Origin: Odontocerum albicorne
Taxonomy: Eukaryota; Arthropoda; Insecta; Trichoptera; Odontoceridae
DNA: 64,000 nucleotides
Reading direction: 5' to 3'
Assembly (NCBI GenBank): GCA_949825065.1
Contig: OX463848.1
Location: forward strand, 36,919,491 to 36,983,490
Below, piece by piece: positions 1-10,900 of this stretch. The position numbers and the translations under genes are program-made. The notes below the pieces were generated by a model that saw only the letters and a list, made by a program, of their open reading frames with translations, did no database searches and was not told the DNA's origin. Within the stretch, counting starts at the first letter, position 1. Each line of letters starts with the position of its first letter.

Positions 1-204
1 AAAAAGTGTAATTTATTGTAATATTTTTAAATATATTAGACCGACTGTATCGTCGATACTGTCTAGAGACCTAATCTAATAAAATTTAGTTTAATAAAGT
101 ATACATATAATTCGGTCTCACAACTTATCAAATTGGTCAGAGTTTATGTCAGAGTTATAGAATAATGAATTAATAATCAGTAAAGAGCATCAAATATTTT
201 TCTA

Positions 205-420
205 TGTTTATATGTCATCAGTAAGAAACAGGCAAAAACCTAGTTTACTTGGTACACAACAAATGAAAGCAACAAATCCAGATTCATATAAATTGAGTGT
301 CCACTTTAAATTGAGTGTCTACTTTAAATTAACTGTTTTTATTTTGTTGTTTGTCTTGTTTTTCATAAACTATGTATTCAAACAATTTCTTTCATGTAAA
401 TATATATAATAAATAAAATT
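205..420 (+). repeat. Interspersed repeat family A, copy 1
   Basis: The segment with ACAGGCAAAAACCTAGTTTA and a following CAAATGAAAG...CAACAAA is shared with 31313-31497 (same strand) and 55448-55640 (reverse). It ends in an A/T-rich tail, like the 3' end of a non-LTR retroelement. Family not identified. Confidence 0.6.
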
Positions 421-443
421 AATTATTTATAGTTAAGACACGA

Positions 444-577
444 ACACTATTTATTCCATTTTATATAACGGTATAATTCTACCAGTTTCCCCTCATCATC
501 AGGGGAGCACAATCAAGTCTTGTCTGTGCTTCCTGATAATGAAATGAAAACCGTTATATAAAGGGAAATACAGTGTT
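444..577. repeat. Imperfect foldback repeat, hairpin family copy 1
   Basis: The two halves are complementary around 510-525 (CATCAGGGGAGCACAA against TTGTCTGTGCTTCCTGA), extending outward to TATATAACGGT against ACCGTTATATA. The core is the same sequence as the much better preserved hairpin at 8794-8880. Confidence 0.6.
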
Positions 578-739
578 TGACAATACAAATTACAAAAAAA
601 TAAAATAAATCTTCCAAAACAAATTTTAAATGGGTTTAAATATGCAAAAAAGTCCGAACCCACACTATACCTGTTCTTAAATAATCTAGGAAACATCCAG
701 TCTCTTTGTATAGGCTTGCATGGAACATTTTTTTAAAAC

Positions 740-845
740 CAAATTTATCTATGAAACCCCTCTTTCAGCACCCTTGATGAGAGTCTGCTATTTAAACGGC
801 GCTGTACAAATTGTCTTTATTAATTAGTTTTATATTATTTTCGGA
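740..845 (+). repeat. Interspersed repeat family B, 3' fragment
   Basis: It contains the family-B end signature CACCCTTGATGAGAGTCTGC and ACGGCGCTGTACAAATTGTC, followed by a TTATTA-rich tail. Other copies are at 1560-2830, 3640-4285, 10350-10575, 13800-14345, 17555-17640, 38325-38700 and 46105-46235. Confidence 0.55.
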
Positions 846-1334
846 GTTGTTTCAGTATTGAGTTTGTTTAAATCATTGTGTCTCAATTTTTTAGCCTTAC
901 GACCCCTCAAAAGCTAAACAAATAAATAAAGGCTTCGCGACCCCTCTGCAAAATTTATACATTGTTTACCAACGACTTAAACTGTATTTTTTTATGTGTT
1001 CGTTTTTTTCATAATGTTTTATGTTCCTTTTGTACACGTAAGTTATTTTTATTTTACAATCTACAGGTTGTGAAACGATAGCTTAAATGATGCCCGACGT
1101 TTGGAAGTTATTGCAGTTTGGAAGTTATTGCAGTCTTAATCTTAAGGGAACAATTTAACCAAATATATTTTTGACATCGCCCTGAGGATGAAGATTGCAA
1201 TGCCTTCGAAACTCAACACAACAAATCTGAAAAACATTTTAAAGTAGTGTAAAACAGACTTCAAACATAATGATTGTTTTGATATTATTTACAAATAAAA
1301 AGAATGATACTCGTATATAGTTATTTGAGGTTTC
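846..1334. other. Intronic DNA, no gene seen
   Basis: No coding signature on either strand. The only structure is a 17-bp direct repeat (GTTTGGAAGTTATTGCA twice, 1099-1132) and a GAGGATGAAG segment near 1182 reminiscent of the hairpin family. Confidence 0.5.
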
Positions 1335-1422
1335 AAAATGTGTTGAATTGGCTGTTTTCATTTCGCATACATACGTCCAAAATGTGTTTAATTGGTTGTT
1401 TTCATTTTGCATACATACGTCC
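1335..1422. repeat. Tandem duplication, 44-bp unit, two copies
   Basis: AAAATGTGTTGAATTGG...CATACATACGTCC at 1335-1378 is repeated with few changes at 1379-1422. Confidence 0.8.
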
Positions 1423-1646
1423 AAATAGTGTGTTTGAACTTAGTGAATGGACGGACTATTTCGTTTGAACTCGAATAATTCGTCTAAAATAACAGTTTTA
1501 TCAAAGACTGGATCCAACAAATAAATCGTATGGAGGGGCTAAGTATGTTTTAGAAATTAAATGATTAGCGAAAAAAACGTCATGTTAAAACATCTAAAGC
1601 CGAATTTGTTATCACATATCGAAAGATCTACCAAGGTTTCTTTGTA

Positions 1647-2564
1647 CGAGGGTCATCCAGAAAGTAAAGTTACAACATTTATGTAGGATCTAAAAATGCT
1701 TGTATTTAATTGAAATTCACAGGATACTTCACAAATATATTAAACTATTTTTCAACGTAATCACCGTCGAGGTCGAGACATTTCTGTAGTCGGGGCACCA
1801 GCTTTTGTATGCCAGTCATAGACCTCCGCCGCAACTCTTTCAGCCACTTCTTCACAGCTTCCTCGACCTCCTGATCGTTTAAAAATTGTTGGGGTGTAGT
1901 GACACACCCACGTCTCATCCCCCGTCACGATAGAGTCCAGAAAAGCTTCTCCCTCCTGTGCAAAACGATCCAAAAATTCACGCGCGGCGGTCACGCGATT
2001 TTGACGGTGCTCCGGTGTGATAATTCTGGGCACCCATCTCGCACACAACTTCTTGTAACCAAGTTTTTTCGACACAATATTACCAAGGAGACTTCGAGAA
2101 ATGTCAGGAAATTCTTCATGAAGGTCGTCAAGCGTCACACGGCGGTCATTTCGCACTTGTTCTTCAATTTTTTGCACAAATTCGTCAGAAATCACTGCCT
2201 TGCCTCGTCGTATCAGTACGGCCTTCTCTGAACAACCTAACTCACTTCGTGACATGTTGTCGACTCATCACATCACTATCATAAACTTCCACGAGCTTCC
2301 GATGAATATTCGCGACGGTATTGTTCTGCAAAGTCAAAAAACTGATGACCGCGCGGGTCTCGCACGGACGAGAGTTGGCGGGAGCGCACGACGACCTCTC
2401 CATCGGAAGAATTTACTGTGACTGAACAAAATGGCCGACAAACACGCGGGACCAAACAAACTGACCGTTAGGATCCTCCCTACACGCCAGGTGCACCAAC
2501 TTTGAAACAAAAAAATCTCCCGGCCTCAGGAGCCCTTATAACCTAAGTTTCTGGATGACCCTCG
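1647..2564 (-). mobile_element. Mariner with internal deletion
   Basis: Terminal inverted repeats begin CGAGGGTCATCCAGAAA at 1647 and mirror this at 2546-2564. TA dinucleotides flank both ends (1645-1646, 2565-2566), the mariner target duplication. At 918 bp it is about 350-400 bp short of a full mariner. The transposase runs on the minus strand and lacks the catalytic middle. Confidence 0.92.
1745..2255 (-). pseudogene. Mariner transposase with central deletion
   Basis: From ATG at 2255 it reads the mariner N-terminal half: a helix-turn-helix region, then KLCARWVPRIITPEHR and TGDETWVCHYTP, which includes the first catalytic aspartate. Immediately after HYTP the sequence jumps to the normal mariner C-terminus in another frame (FLNDQEVEEAVKKWL to GDYVEK and a TAG at 1745). 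The block with the second and third catalytic aspartates is deleted, so no active enzyme is possible. Confidence 0.9.
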
Positions 2565-2830
2565 TAGTTCATTCTGTATTTTTTTTTACCAAATATATTT
2601 TTCTAAACATATACAGATGTGGGAAAATACCTAGCCTTATAGCCGAAGACATCACCTTCATATCGTTACACTCAACGTAAACAAATTTATTTTGTAATAT
2701 TTTCAATCTGTCAATAATTGAGGGCTCTTGTTGTCGAATCCCGAATTATAACGCCCTTGAAGAGAGTCTGCGCTCTAAACAGCGCTATGTGAACTGTGAA
2801 CTGTCATTTAGTTATTATTCTTTAGTTTTA

Positions 2831-3345
2831 ATCGTATAATATCATATTCCCTTCAGAATTTTAAATTACTCGAGTATTGCTCGTTCTATTTCAATTGATA
2901 CTTCACATTTACTCATTAAATATTACTTTACAACTTTTAATTGGCGTATACGTGTTGAAGAATGGTTTCAGATTTCATAACAGAGCTTTAAATCTCGACT
3001 GCATCAATACGAATTTTCATGTGAATCTCAAAATGGGAGCATAATTTAGTCTGTTATCGTGATATTAGCATATTTTGGTAGTTATACAATGTGCAGAGTC
3101 AGCATGTTCATTAACATGATTAAATTTGGGAATCTTACTGAGCAAATATTGAAGGCTGTTATTTTTCAATTAATTTACACAATTTTAATTGCTCTTCCTG
3201 TTATTTTTATTGTGAGGTTGTTAATGTTTTCCTACGAATTGGTTTTTTTTTTTAAATATTTTTATGAAATCTAATATGTATCCAGAGTCAAATCGGATTA
3301 TTTTCCTGTGATTTTATGACATGGTTGTGAGATTTAACATTGATA
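2831..3345. other. Intronic DNA, no gene seen
   Basis: AT-rich with no family signature. A 71-codon hydrophobic open frame at 3059-3274 has the composition of translated T-rich DNA, not of a protein. Confidence 0.5.
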
Positions 3346-3349
3346 TTAA

Positions 3350-3533
3350 CACTTGCCACCCTATGATGGATAGTGAGTGACCAGGACTTACATAATAAAA
3401 TAATTTTATAGCTAATTACAAAAAATAACCTAGCAGATTTTGCATAATTTTAATTTAAAACATACATTTTTCACTGGATGCTGAGCGTCCAGCACAGTGG
3501 CTGGCGGAATTGTTTAGCACAGTAAGGCAAGTG
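3350..3533. mobile_element. piggyBac-family MITE (184 bp)
   Basis: CACTTGCC...GGCAAGTG ends are flanked by TTAA on both sides (3346-3349, 3534-3537). The left ~45 bp (GATGGATAGTGAGTGACCAG) and right ~140 bp (GCTAATTACAAAAAATAACC, then GGCTGGCGGA) match the ends of the 2.65-kb piggyBac-like element at 58795-61444, so it is an internal-deletion derivative of that family. Confidence 0.92.
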
Positions 3534-3639
3534 TTAAGACAGTCGAGAAAAAGTATGTGAGATAGATGTCACCTGCGGGTTTATTTTAGTTACAACTATC
3601 ACAAATGGATTGATTTCGAGCTTCGTCTCTTTGTATTCA

Positions 3640-4285
3640 AGTTCCTTCAATGTATCTTTCGAATCTGTGTGTGAATGATGTTCTTTCGGAGAAGAGTATG
3701 TTAGAACTTTGAGGTCGGTTTCATCTTCATTGAATAAAGTGATTAATCCAAATCGAAACAGTCAAATGTTGAAATCTACTGCAGCCTTCCGTTAGGCAAA
3801 GTTTTATATAGCGCTATTGAAGTTTTGCTTAATAGTGCTACAAGAATTTATGATAAAGCATATAAGCTACTAAACAATCAGATCTTAAACGATCTAAAAG
3901 TAAAATTAGTCTAGAAGTAAACCTAGGGCGCCCGTTTGATAAAATTTATGATTGGATATGAACACTACACTCCATCTAAATCCGAATGTGTTACTATCAC
4001 ATGTCAAAAGATCTACAATTTTTTTTTTATAGTTCGTCTTCCTGTGGCAAGTTTTCTGCGGTTTTCTTTCCAAATATGTGTTTCTAAACATATGCAGATG
4101 TGGAGAAGTTCTTATTCTAATAGTGCAGCCACCACCTTCCTATCCTTATACTCAACTTGATTTATTTATGTGTAATATTTTTAATCTGTCATAATACTGG
4201 GTTCGAATCCCGAGTTAGGACACCCTTCAGGAGGATTCGCTCTCCAAACGGCTTTGTATTAGTTGTAATTTTAATATTATTGTAC
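3640..4285 (+). repeat. Family B repeat, longest uninterrupted copy
   Basis: It carries the upstream part (GTTTCATCTTCATTGAATAA), the middle (TTTTCTGCGGTTTTCTTTCC, CAGCCACCACCTTCCTATCC) and the 3' end with GGTTCGAATCCCGAGTTAG, which resembles a pol III B box. No protein is evident. Confidence 0.6.
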
Positions 4286-6104
4286 AGCACCGGTACACAG
4301 ACTATAGAATATGTGGATGGTTGCTGCTTAGGCATCAGAGATTCCGGCATGACTTCAATGAATTTTGGTGAAGACCTGGTTGAAGGGAAGAGATTATTCG
4401 CTAACCGGTAGAACTTTGTAGAAATAAAAAAAACAATGGGGCGTTTCAGAAAACGAGAATACCATATATTTGATCCATTTTGCGTCCTTGTGTTTAGCCC
4501 ATCGCACAGCGCAAGCACCTCGATCGGACCGCTTATGCTGTCAGCCTGCATCAGTTCAACGCTTGTCACGCGAAAACGCACACTAATTTTACAAGCCATA
4601 ATTCAACAATGTTTACAAGTTATACAACAATTACATTTACTGATCTATGTGATGCATACGACCGATACAATTATTTTTATTGTCAATGCTAACCGTTAAA
4701 CTACGGCCGCCGATTAGGACCCTTCTATTTACTATAGGAATATGTCTAAATCCATCTCTGTTCACATAATTTTCATTGTTCCACAATATAACGTAATATC
4801 TACATCATAGAATAACAAACAAATTGCTAGGAGAGTGATGTGGGAGCGGCTGTAACGAGGTTCGCATCCCCATTGTTCCGCAGGTAAATTGATATATTTA
4901 TCATATTTTTTTTAACAGACATTGTGTCAGCTTATTCTTGATAACAGATAAGCTTTCATAACCATTACCTTTTTGTATATTATTTGCATAAAAAGTTTTT
5001 GTTGAATACTCGAAACAAGCGAAAAAAATTTGATAATCCAGATATCAAAACCGGTTATTTCTTTTCAAGTGTTGAATGTATTTATTGTTAAAGAAACAAG
5101 TACATTTTAATTATACCTTTATGTTATTTTTGTGATAATCTTTTTTAGGTAAAATCTAAATAGTAATAAGGCTTGAATTCATAATCAGACCTTAGCACTT
5201 AATACTAAATTTTAACTATTTTTTACCGAAGAATTTCGTAAAAAAACTTTGTAACTTCCTTAAATAACGAAATCACGTGGTGATATAAACTCACTTGAAA
5301 GTTTAGAACATTTGAGGTTCGACTCTGAATATAAATCACGAATTTAGTATTTAGACCAAACTATGAATTCAGGCGTTTCTCTCATAGACAGACCACATTT
5401 AAGTGTTACTAAAAACTTCGTGAGAAATGTTCATTAGACCTTTCATTGAATCATTTTTACTAGTTGCAACCCGTGAAATATTCACGGAAGTAAAACAAAT
5501 TCTACATTTATGAAAATATATATTCATAAATGTAAAATTTGTTTATATCATTTATACATCGTCCCCTTTTACACCGGTTCAAAAATTGTTAGCTAGGTAT
5601 TTAAAATTCGTTCAGTGTAACGGACCCACCGAGATTCAAATTTTGAATTACTTTCGGAGAGAATCCAAGTATTCTTCTCTCGCTCTCTTTTATTAAAAAT
5701 TCAATTCTCGTATTCTTTCTTCGACCACAATCATCGTATGGGTTTTGGCCTATTTATACTATGATAATAGATAGTTTTGGTGTATTTTTTTTTTGCGAAA
5801 GACGGACAGTTCAATCCTACGAGTATAAGAAGTAATATGGTATATTTGTACGAACTACATTATGTGCTGTTTAAATACTGTAGCACTTTATTGCAGGGAA
5901 GATGGATTTTCCCGATGGCTCTATCCCACGTTTTTCTAATAGATATGCTTGGATGTTAGAAAAGATTAACTCGCCTGATTGTAGATATGCAAATGACAAA
6001 CAGGAAAAAATCTGTCTGTATCCCTTGCGGGGTAAGCAGAAAGAACAAATCTCAAAACATTTCTCGTTATGCACAATTTTCTATTAATCACACTTCTCGC
6101 TTTA
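4286..6104. other. Intronic DNA with an unexplained 136-codon ORF and small palindromes
   Basis: Between repeats lies an open frame on the minus strand (4599-4189, starting MACKISVRFRVTSV) that I do not recognise; it overlaps a family-B end and may be chance. A 22-bp-arm palindrome is at 5493-5544. The rest is AT-rich without features. Confidence 0.4.
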
Positions 6105-6420
6105 TCTTCATTTAACATCTGGCCCATTTGATCCAGCTAGTCTATCTTTATTCCTCGGTCTATCTCTTCTATGTACACATTGCACTTCTGATTTGTAAAC
6201 TCGCTCAGTCTTTTTTTCGTCCAAATCATTCTTCATCTTACTTAAAACATCCATTTTATGCATGCATTCAATTCAGATGGCTTCGTTCCGTCTTCTTTCA
6301 TACATTGACATTCCACATTTTTTTTTTGCATTTACGCATACGCATATCCACTGCATAACTCTCACCTCCATCCTTCTTCTGCCAAATTAATGCTTCATTC
6401 CCATATGGGGTGATACCAAC
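6105..6420 (-). mobile_element. LINE-A 3' fragment
   Basis: Read on the minus strand it has the degenerate tail of a LINE reverse transcriptase ORF shared by many copies here (signature [15 protein letters not shown], then WFGHVE and GRPRKVWLDQ). This copy is highly mutated. Confidence 0.55.
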
Positions 6421-6442
6421 ACACTATTATTTATTGTAATAA

Positions 6443-6963
6443 TGTAGCGCGGTTGTTGTAAAAGTATATTACATTAAGTGCTCCGTTTACCTTGTTATCT
6501 GTTGCTACTTTAACGGGATGCTTTATTGATACGTCGTGATGATTATGATTGTTTTGTATTTAAAATAAAATACGTCGATTCAGGAATGCGGAAAGTGAGA
6601 GTGAACAATCAATGAATAGTAAACAGCAATGAATGGTCAAGTGAATAATAATCTTTATTTGTCGATAAGTAGGTATTTATAGATGTGCGTGAATGCGCCC
6701 GCAATATATACTTTATCTCACTCCTGCGCGTGCAGAGGTGTTTGCAGACGTTACGGATAATATAGTGGGTAGAATATTTATTGGCGAAAACGGTGAGACA
6801 ACGCGATGCGTTCTCTTTCCACCGTGGAATGTAACGTAAATATTATTTTCGTGTAAACAATATTAGTGTTCTGGTATGCGACCTTTGTACATGTCCGAAG
6901 GTTGGTTCGTCGGTCGTTGACCGTGCGTGTTGACAATATTTAGGGACGACGGTATTCCCTACA
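6443..6963 (-). mobile_element. Possible solo LTR
   Basis: The segment begins TGTAGCGCGG and ends TTCCCTACA, giving the inverted TGTAG/CTACA termini of an LTR. On the minus strand it has TATAAATACC followed about 25 bp later by AATAAAG, as in an LTR promoter and polyadenylation signal. I cannot see a matching target duplication, so the call is tentative. Confidence 0.35.
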
Positions 6964-7677
6964 CTACTATTCTTTCAATGTCCTTTTCAACTCGCCCATC
7001 ACATATAAATACTATTGTTTAATATAACTAACAATTATTTACGTTATCGTGAATTAAGATTGTTTTCGGTGCCGTGTTCACGAACTGAGCTATTAAGGGT
7101 ATCACTACTCGCACATGGAATGTTCTGGATGAACAAAGTTTCCAATATCGACATCTTCTATATCTCGGTGTATACATTTAGCATTGCGCTCCTTAATAAA
7201 CTTTCTAGGCATAACTGAGCCATTTCACAGGAAAGCATGAGTATCATTGTTCCAATTTTTGTTTTATTAATTTATTTGATATTTATATTGGAGAAATCCA
7301 TTTTTAAACTGAATAATTGATAACTTAATTGTGAAAAAAAATCTACACAGTAAACTTGAATTAAAGTTGACTTGTTTCGCTTTACAGTTTGACAATTGCT
7401 TAGTTAGGCGACACAGGCCTGATACTTTTATTTTAGTGTAGAATTTTCCACATTTAACTGTTTTGTCACTTTTTTTACAATTTTAAAATTAACATTTTTT
7501 ATTCTTATACTGTGCTTTTTTTAATGTATTTGGGTTAAACCTGTATCAAATGTGAAATAAAATAAAATAAATTAATGTAGTACTGCTATGTAATTTGAGG
7601 AATTATTAATGTACATATTAGGGTCATTTTTGTTTTACCTTTAACCTAATGAATATTTTTCTTTTTTTTCTCTCCAG
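6964..7677. other. Intronic DNA before the first myosin exon
   Basis: AT-rich, no repeat family or gene recognised; the polypyrimidine tract of the acceptor is at about 7660-7677. Confidence 0.5.
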
Positions 7678-7984
7678 GCTAGATGCGCTCAAGACAGACA
7701 CGCTGAAGGGCAACAAGCAGGGCAAGCATGAAAAACAGGAGAGAGACAGGGACAGGGATAGAGAAAGGGAGCAGCAAGGCCGGAGCGGCGAGTGGACCTG
7801 GAAACGACAGACGGACCTGGTCAAATGGCAGGCCTCGCCGCTGCGAGGCCCCTTGCTCCGCCTGCAGCCGCCAGAGCTGGCGCCCCTGGCCGTGGAGTGC
7901 TTCTCCTGCGTGCTGCGCTACTGCGGGGATAGTCCGCCGCATCAGGATATGTCGGAAGTCAAGTGCGTCTACACTGTGCTCATG
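7678..7984 (+). CDS. Myosin exon 1 of 9 in window: linker and start of MyTH4
   Basis: The acceptor is ctctccag|g and the donor atg|gtaagt. The exon enters with one base completing a codon, then gives 102 codons. The first half is a highly charged run of alternating D and R residues (residues ~20-32), probably a flexible linker or single-helix segment. The second half starts MyTH4 with WQASPLRGPLLRL and AVECFSCVLRYCGD. Confidence 0.88.
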
Positions 7985-10900
7985 GTAAGTCTCTCGATTA
8001 TAATAATTTGTTTTATTCAACTTGAGGAGTACATGAGAGCATTTTTTTTTATTTATATAAATCGCAATACTCGACATATGCGTATCAATAAAAAATCATG
8101 GCGATAAAAATGTATGAAAGAAAAAAGAAAATGTGATATATTTATTGGATAGTAATGATAGATTAGAGCAAATTGAAGAATACTGCTATTAACTAGGGTG
8201 TGGGCTGAAAAACATCTGGTGTCCCCGTGGCTGGGTTCGCCCTATATTGGTGGGGTGTATCTTGGCCGAGGGGATGCTATTAGATGAGCCCAGACCTTTT
8301 GATAGCTTCTGTATTTAATGTATTATCTGCAATTTATGTGTTTTAAAAGTGTTATTTAAATATAATCTGTACATACTATGTTGCTATCAATAAACCTATT
8401 ATTTATTTATTTATTTATTTATTAAGGGAGTATTTTCTCAGATTATGGCAGAGTTAAGAGGGATATCGAACGGCTTGTTGCGATAGGAAACAAAGTCAAT
8501 GGGGTCTTTAAACATATATACTCAAACCGGACAGTATCAAAATATGCCAAGTTGACAGTCCATTGCGATATTTTAATACCATATTTTATGTATGAGAGTG
8601 AAACATGGACGTGAAAAAAGACTGAACAGAGACGAATTCGTGCACTTACATGGGGTGACAGTATATAACTGTATGACAGAATACGGAATAAAGTGATTAT
8701 GGATAAATGTAAATTCAAGGTTGATGTATTGTGTAAGATGAAGAAGAGCACCTGGAGATGATCTGGTCGAGTAGAACGAATGAATGAAGAAAGGTTTCAA
8801 GGTTTTCACCTCATCATCAGGGGAGCACAAACATCAGTCTTGTTTGTGCTCCCCTGATGATGAAGTGAAAACCTTGAAACAGGTAGGGTTATACTGTTAC
8901 ATAAAGTGGAACAAACAGTGTTTGATAAAACAAATTACAATAAGTAAATTCAGTCAGAAAAATATTCAATCTAAAATAAATAAACTCTGAGCATTAACTT
9001 TTGTTTTGTTTCTAATGAGCTAAGATTAATTGTTTCCTCAGTGTCTGAGATGTGTTCACCCAGTTAAGGAAAATATTTGCATTATCTTTTTACTAAAAGA
9101 TTTATATTACCAGTTTTATTATGCTACTTTTTTCTTGTACATCCAGTTGTTTAAATGATTCATTAATGCTGAATTAGTTTAAATGATTCATTAATGCTAA
9201 ATTTGAGTATTTAATTGCTAAGTTTATGGCACATTCACAACTTGTCTTAATTAACTTTTTTGCTTAACACTTCTGAAGAATTCTTGTGGCACAAATGTTA
9301 ACTGCATTGTTGTTTTAATATTATAAATGAGCGGAAAATGCTACATTATAAAAATTATGGGGATTTTTAGTATGCATGGAAAATAGAGATTATATATTTA
9401 TTGGTATATGTCAGGGGAGCCCAAATTTAATACCATCAAGAGTCAAATATAAGAATTTTGAAAGCTTTGAGAAACAGAATGTTTTTTCAGGGTAATCATG
9501 ACAACTCAAAGTTTAAATAAATCGTTAGGATGGGTGCATGTGAAGATTTTTCATTTTGTTACTGGCGACCAGTGTGTGGGCATTTTAAAAGTTCAATCAG
9601 GGGCACGGGTAAGAGGCAATTTAGTTATTTTTTTGGTTGTCAGCTTTGCAATAGCACCTTAACGCTGGTGCGCAATGATCTGTGTGCGTTGTTGTCAGGG
9701 GGGGAAATAGACCCCGGGTGCCACAAACCCTTACATTGCCTCAGAATTACATGCGTTCGAACTTTGTTTTAAATTATTATGATTTATTTTGGGATGTAAT
9801 TTGTAAAAATATGAATAGTTTGATTAATTCAGTTTATGCATGCGAGCTTCATAAAATATTTTTATTAAGGGTTAAAAGATATATATAGAAAATATTACAA
9901 TCAAAGCTATCCGTAAGAATACTTACATATTAGGTAACTATTATTATAAAATAATCTAAGGTATTCTTTCTCTACCAGAGATCACAAAAAAAAGATATTC
10001 TAAAATACTATTTCAACATAAATATTTTAAAATTTAATCAACTTGGTTTAAGTTATACTGTTGAAAATCCTATTTTAATATTTAATTCTGACTTCTGCCT
10101 TTTTTTGTCTTTAAGTGTTTTTTAATGCTGAAAAACATAGTTTCAAATATAGTTATAGGTTATATAACTTTAATATTAATAAGAATATTTCTCTGGCAGG
10201 TACAAAATAAACGCGCAAATCTGATATATCTATAGTTTAATGGCACCATGGCCTAATATAAGCATGCTTGTTTAGTATTCAGAAACCATGGGTTCGAATC
10301 CTAGTGGTTCCTATATTTGTTTTACTTGGATGCCTTCTTAATCTGTATTTGGTAAGTTTTCTTACCAAATATGTTTTTTTAAACATATGCAGATGCGGGA
10401 AAGTATCTAATCTAATGAACGCAGCCACCACCTTCCTATCCTTACACTCAACTTATATTTATTTATTTTGTAATATTTTTAATCTGTCAATAATAGTGGG
10501 TTCGAATTGTTAGAGTTTGAGCGCCCTTGAGGAAAGTCTGCCCTCTAAACGGCGCTATATAAATTGTCATTTTATTATTATTATTGTATGTAGTAACTGC
10601 CTAACTTAATTTCTAGAAACACTTCGATTGATCGCTGTTACCAAATGGCGCTATAAAAAAACTTAAATTTATTTATTTTTCCTTTTTTTTATGGGTTTTC
10701 AAAAAAACATAATGAATTTTATTTTGCAGCACTGCCACAAACATGCAGCCCTCCGTGACGAGGTGTACTGCCAGTTGATGAAGCAGACCACTTCCAATAA
10801 GTCACCCAACCCTGACTCCTGCCAGAGGGCCTGGCGCCTCATGAGCATTGTGGCCGCTTACTTCAGCTGCTCCGAGACACTCAAGTGAGCATCACCTTTA

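Larger units (their letters stand above)
1560..2830 (+). repeat. Family B repeat copy split by a mariner
   Basis: The left part (1560-1646) carries GAATTTGTTATCACATAT and the right part (2565-2830) continues with ACCAAATATATTTTTCTAAA and the usual end CTCTAAACAGCGCTATGTG. The copies at 3640-4285 and 13800-14345 show the same two parts joined, so the intervening 918 bp is a later insertion. Confidence 0.7.

Noticed and set aside
7679..8077. Minus-strand and alternative plus-strand ORFs over myosin exon 1
   Set aside because: They are shadows caused by the GC-rich exon; only the frame with AVECFSCVLRYCGD matches MyTH4 and fits the splice phases.
10243..10312. Functional tRNA gene
   Set aside because: A- and B-box-like motifs are present, but a cloverleaf is not apparent and the body continues into an interspersed repeat.
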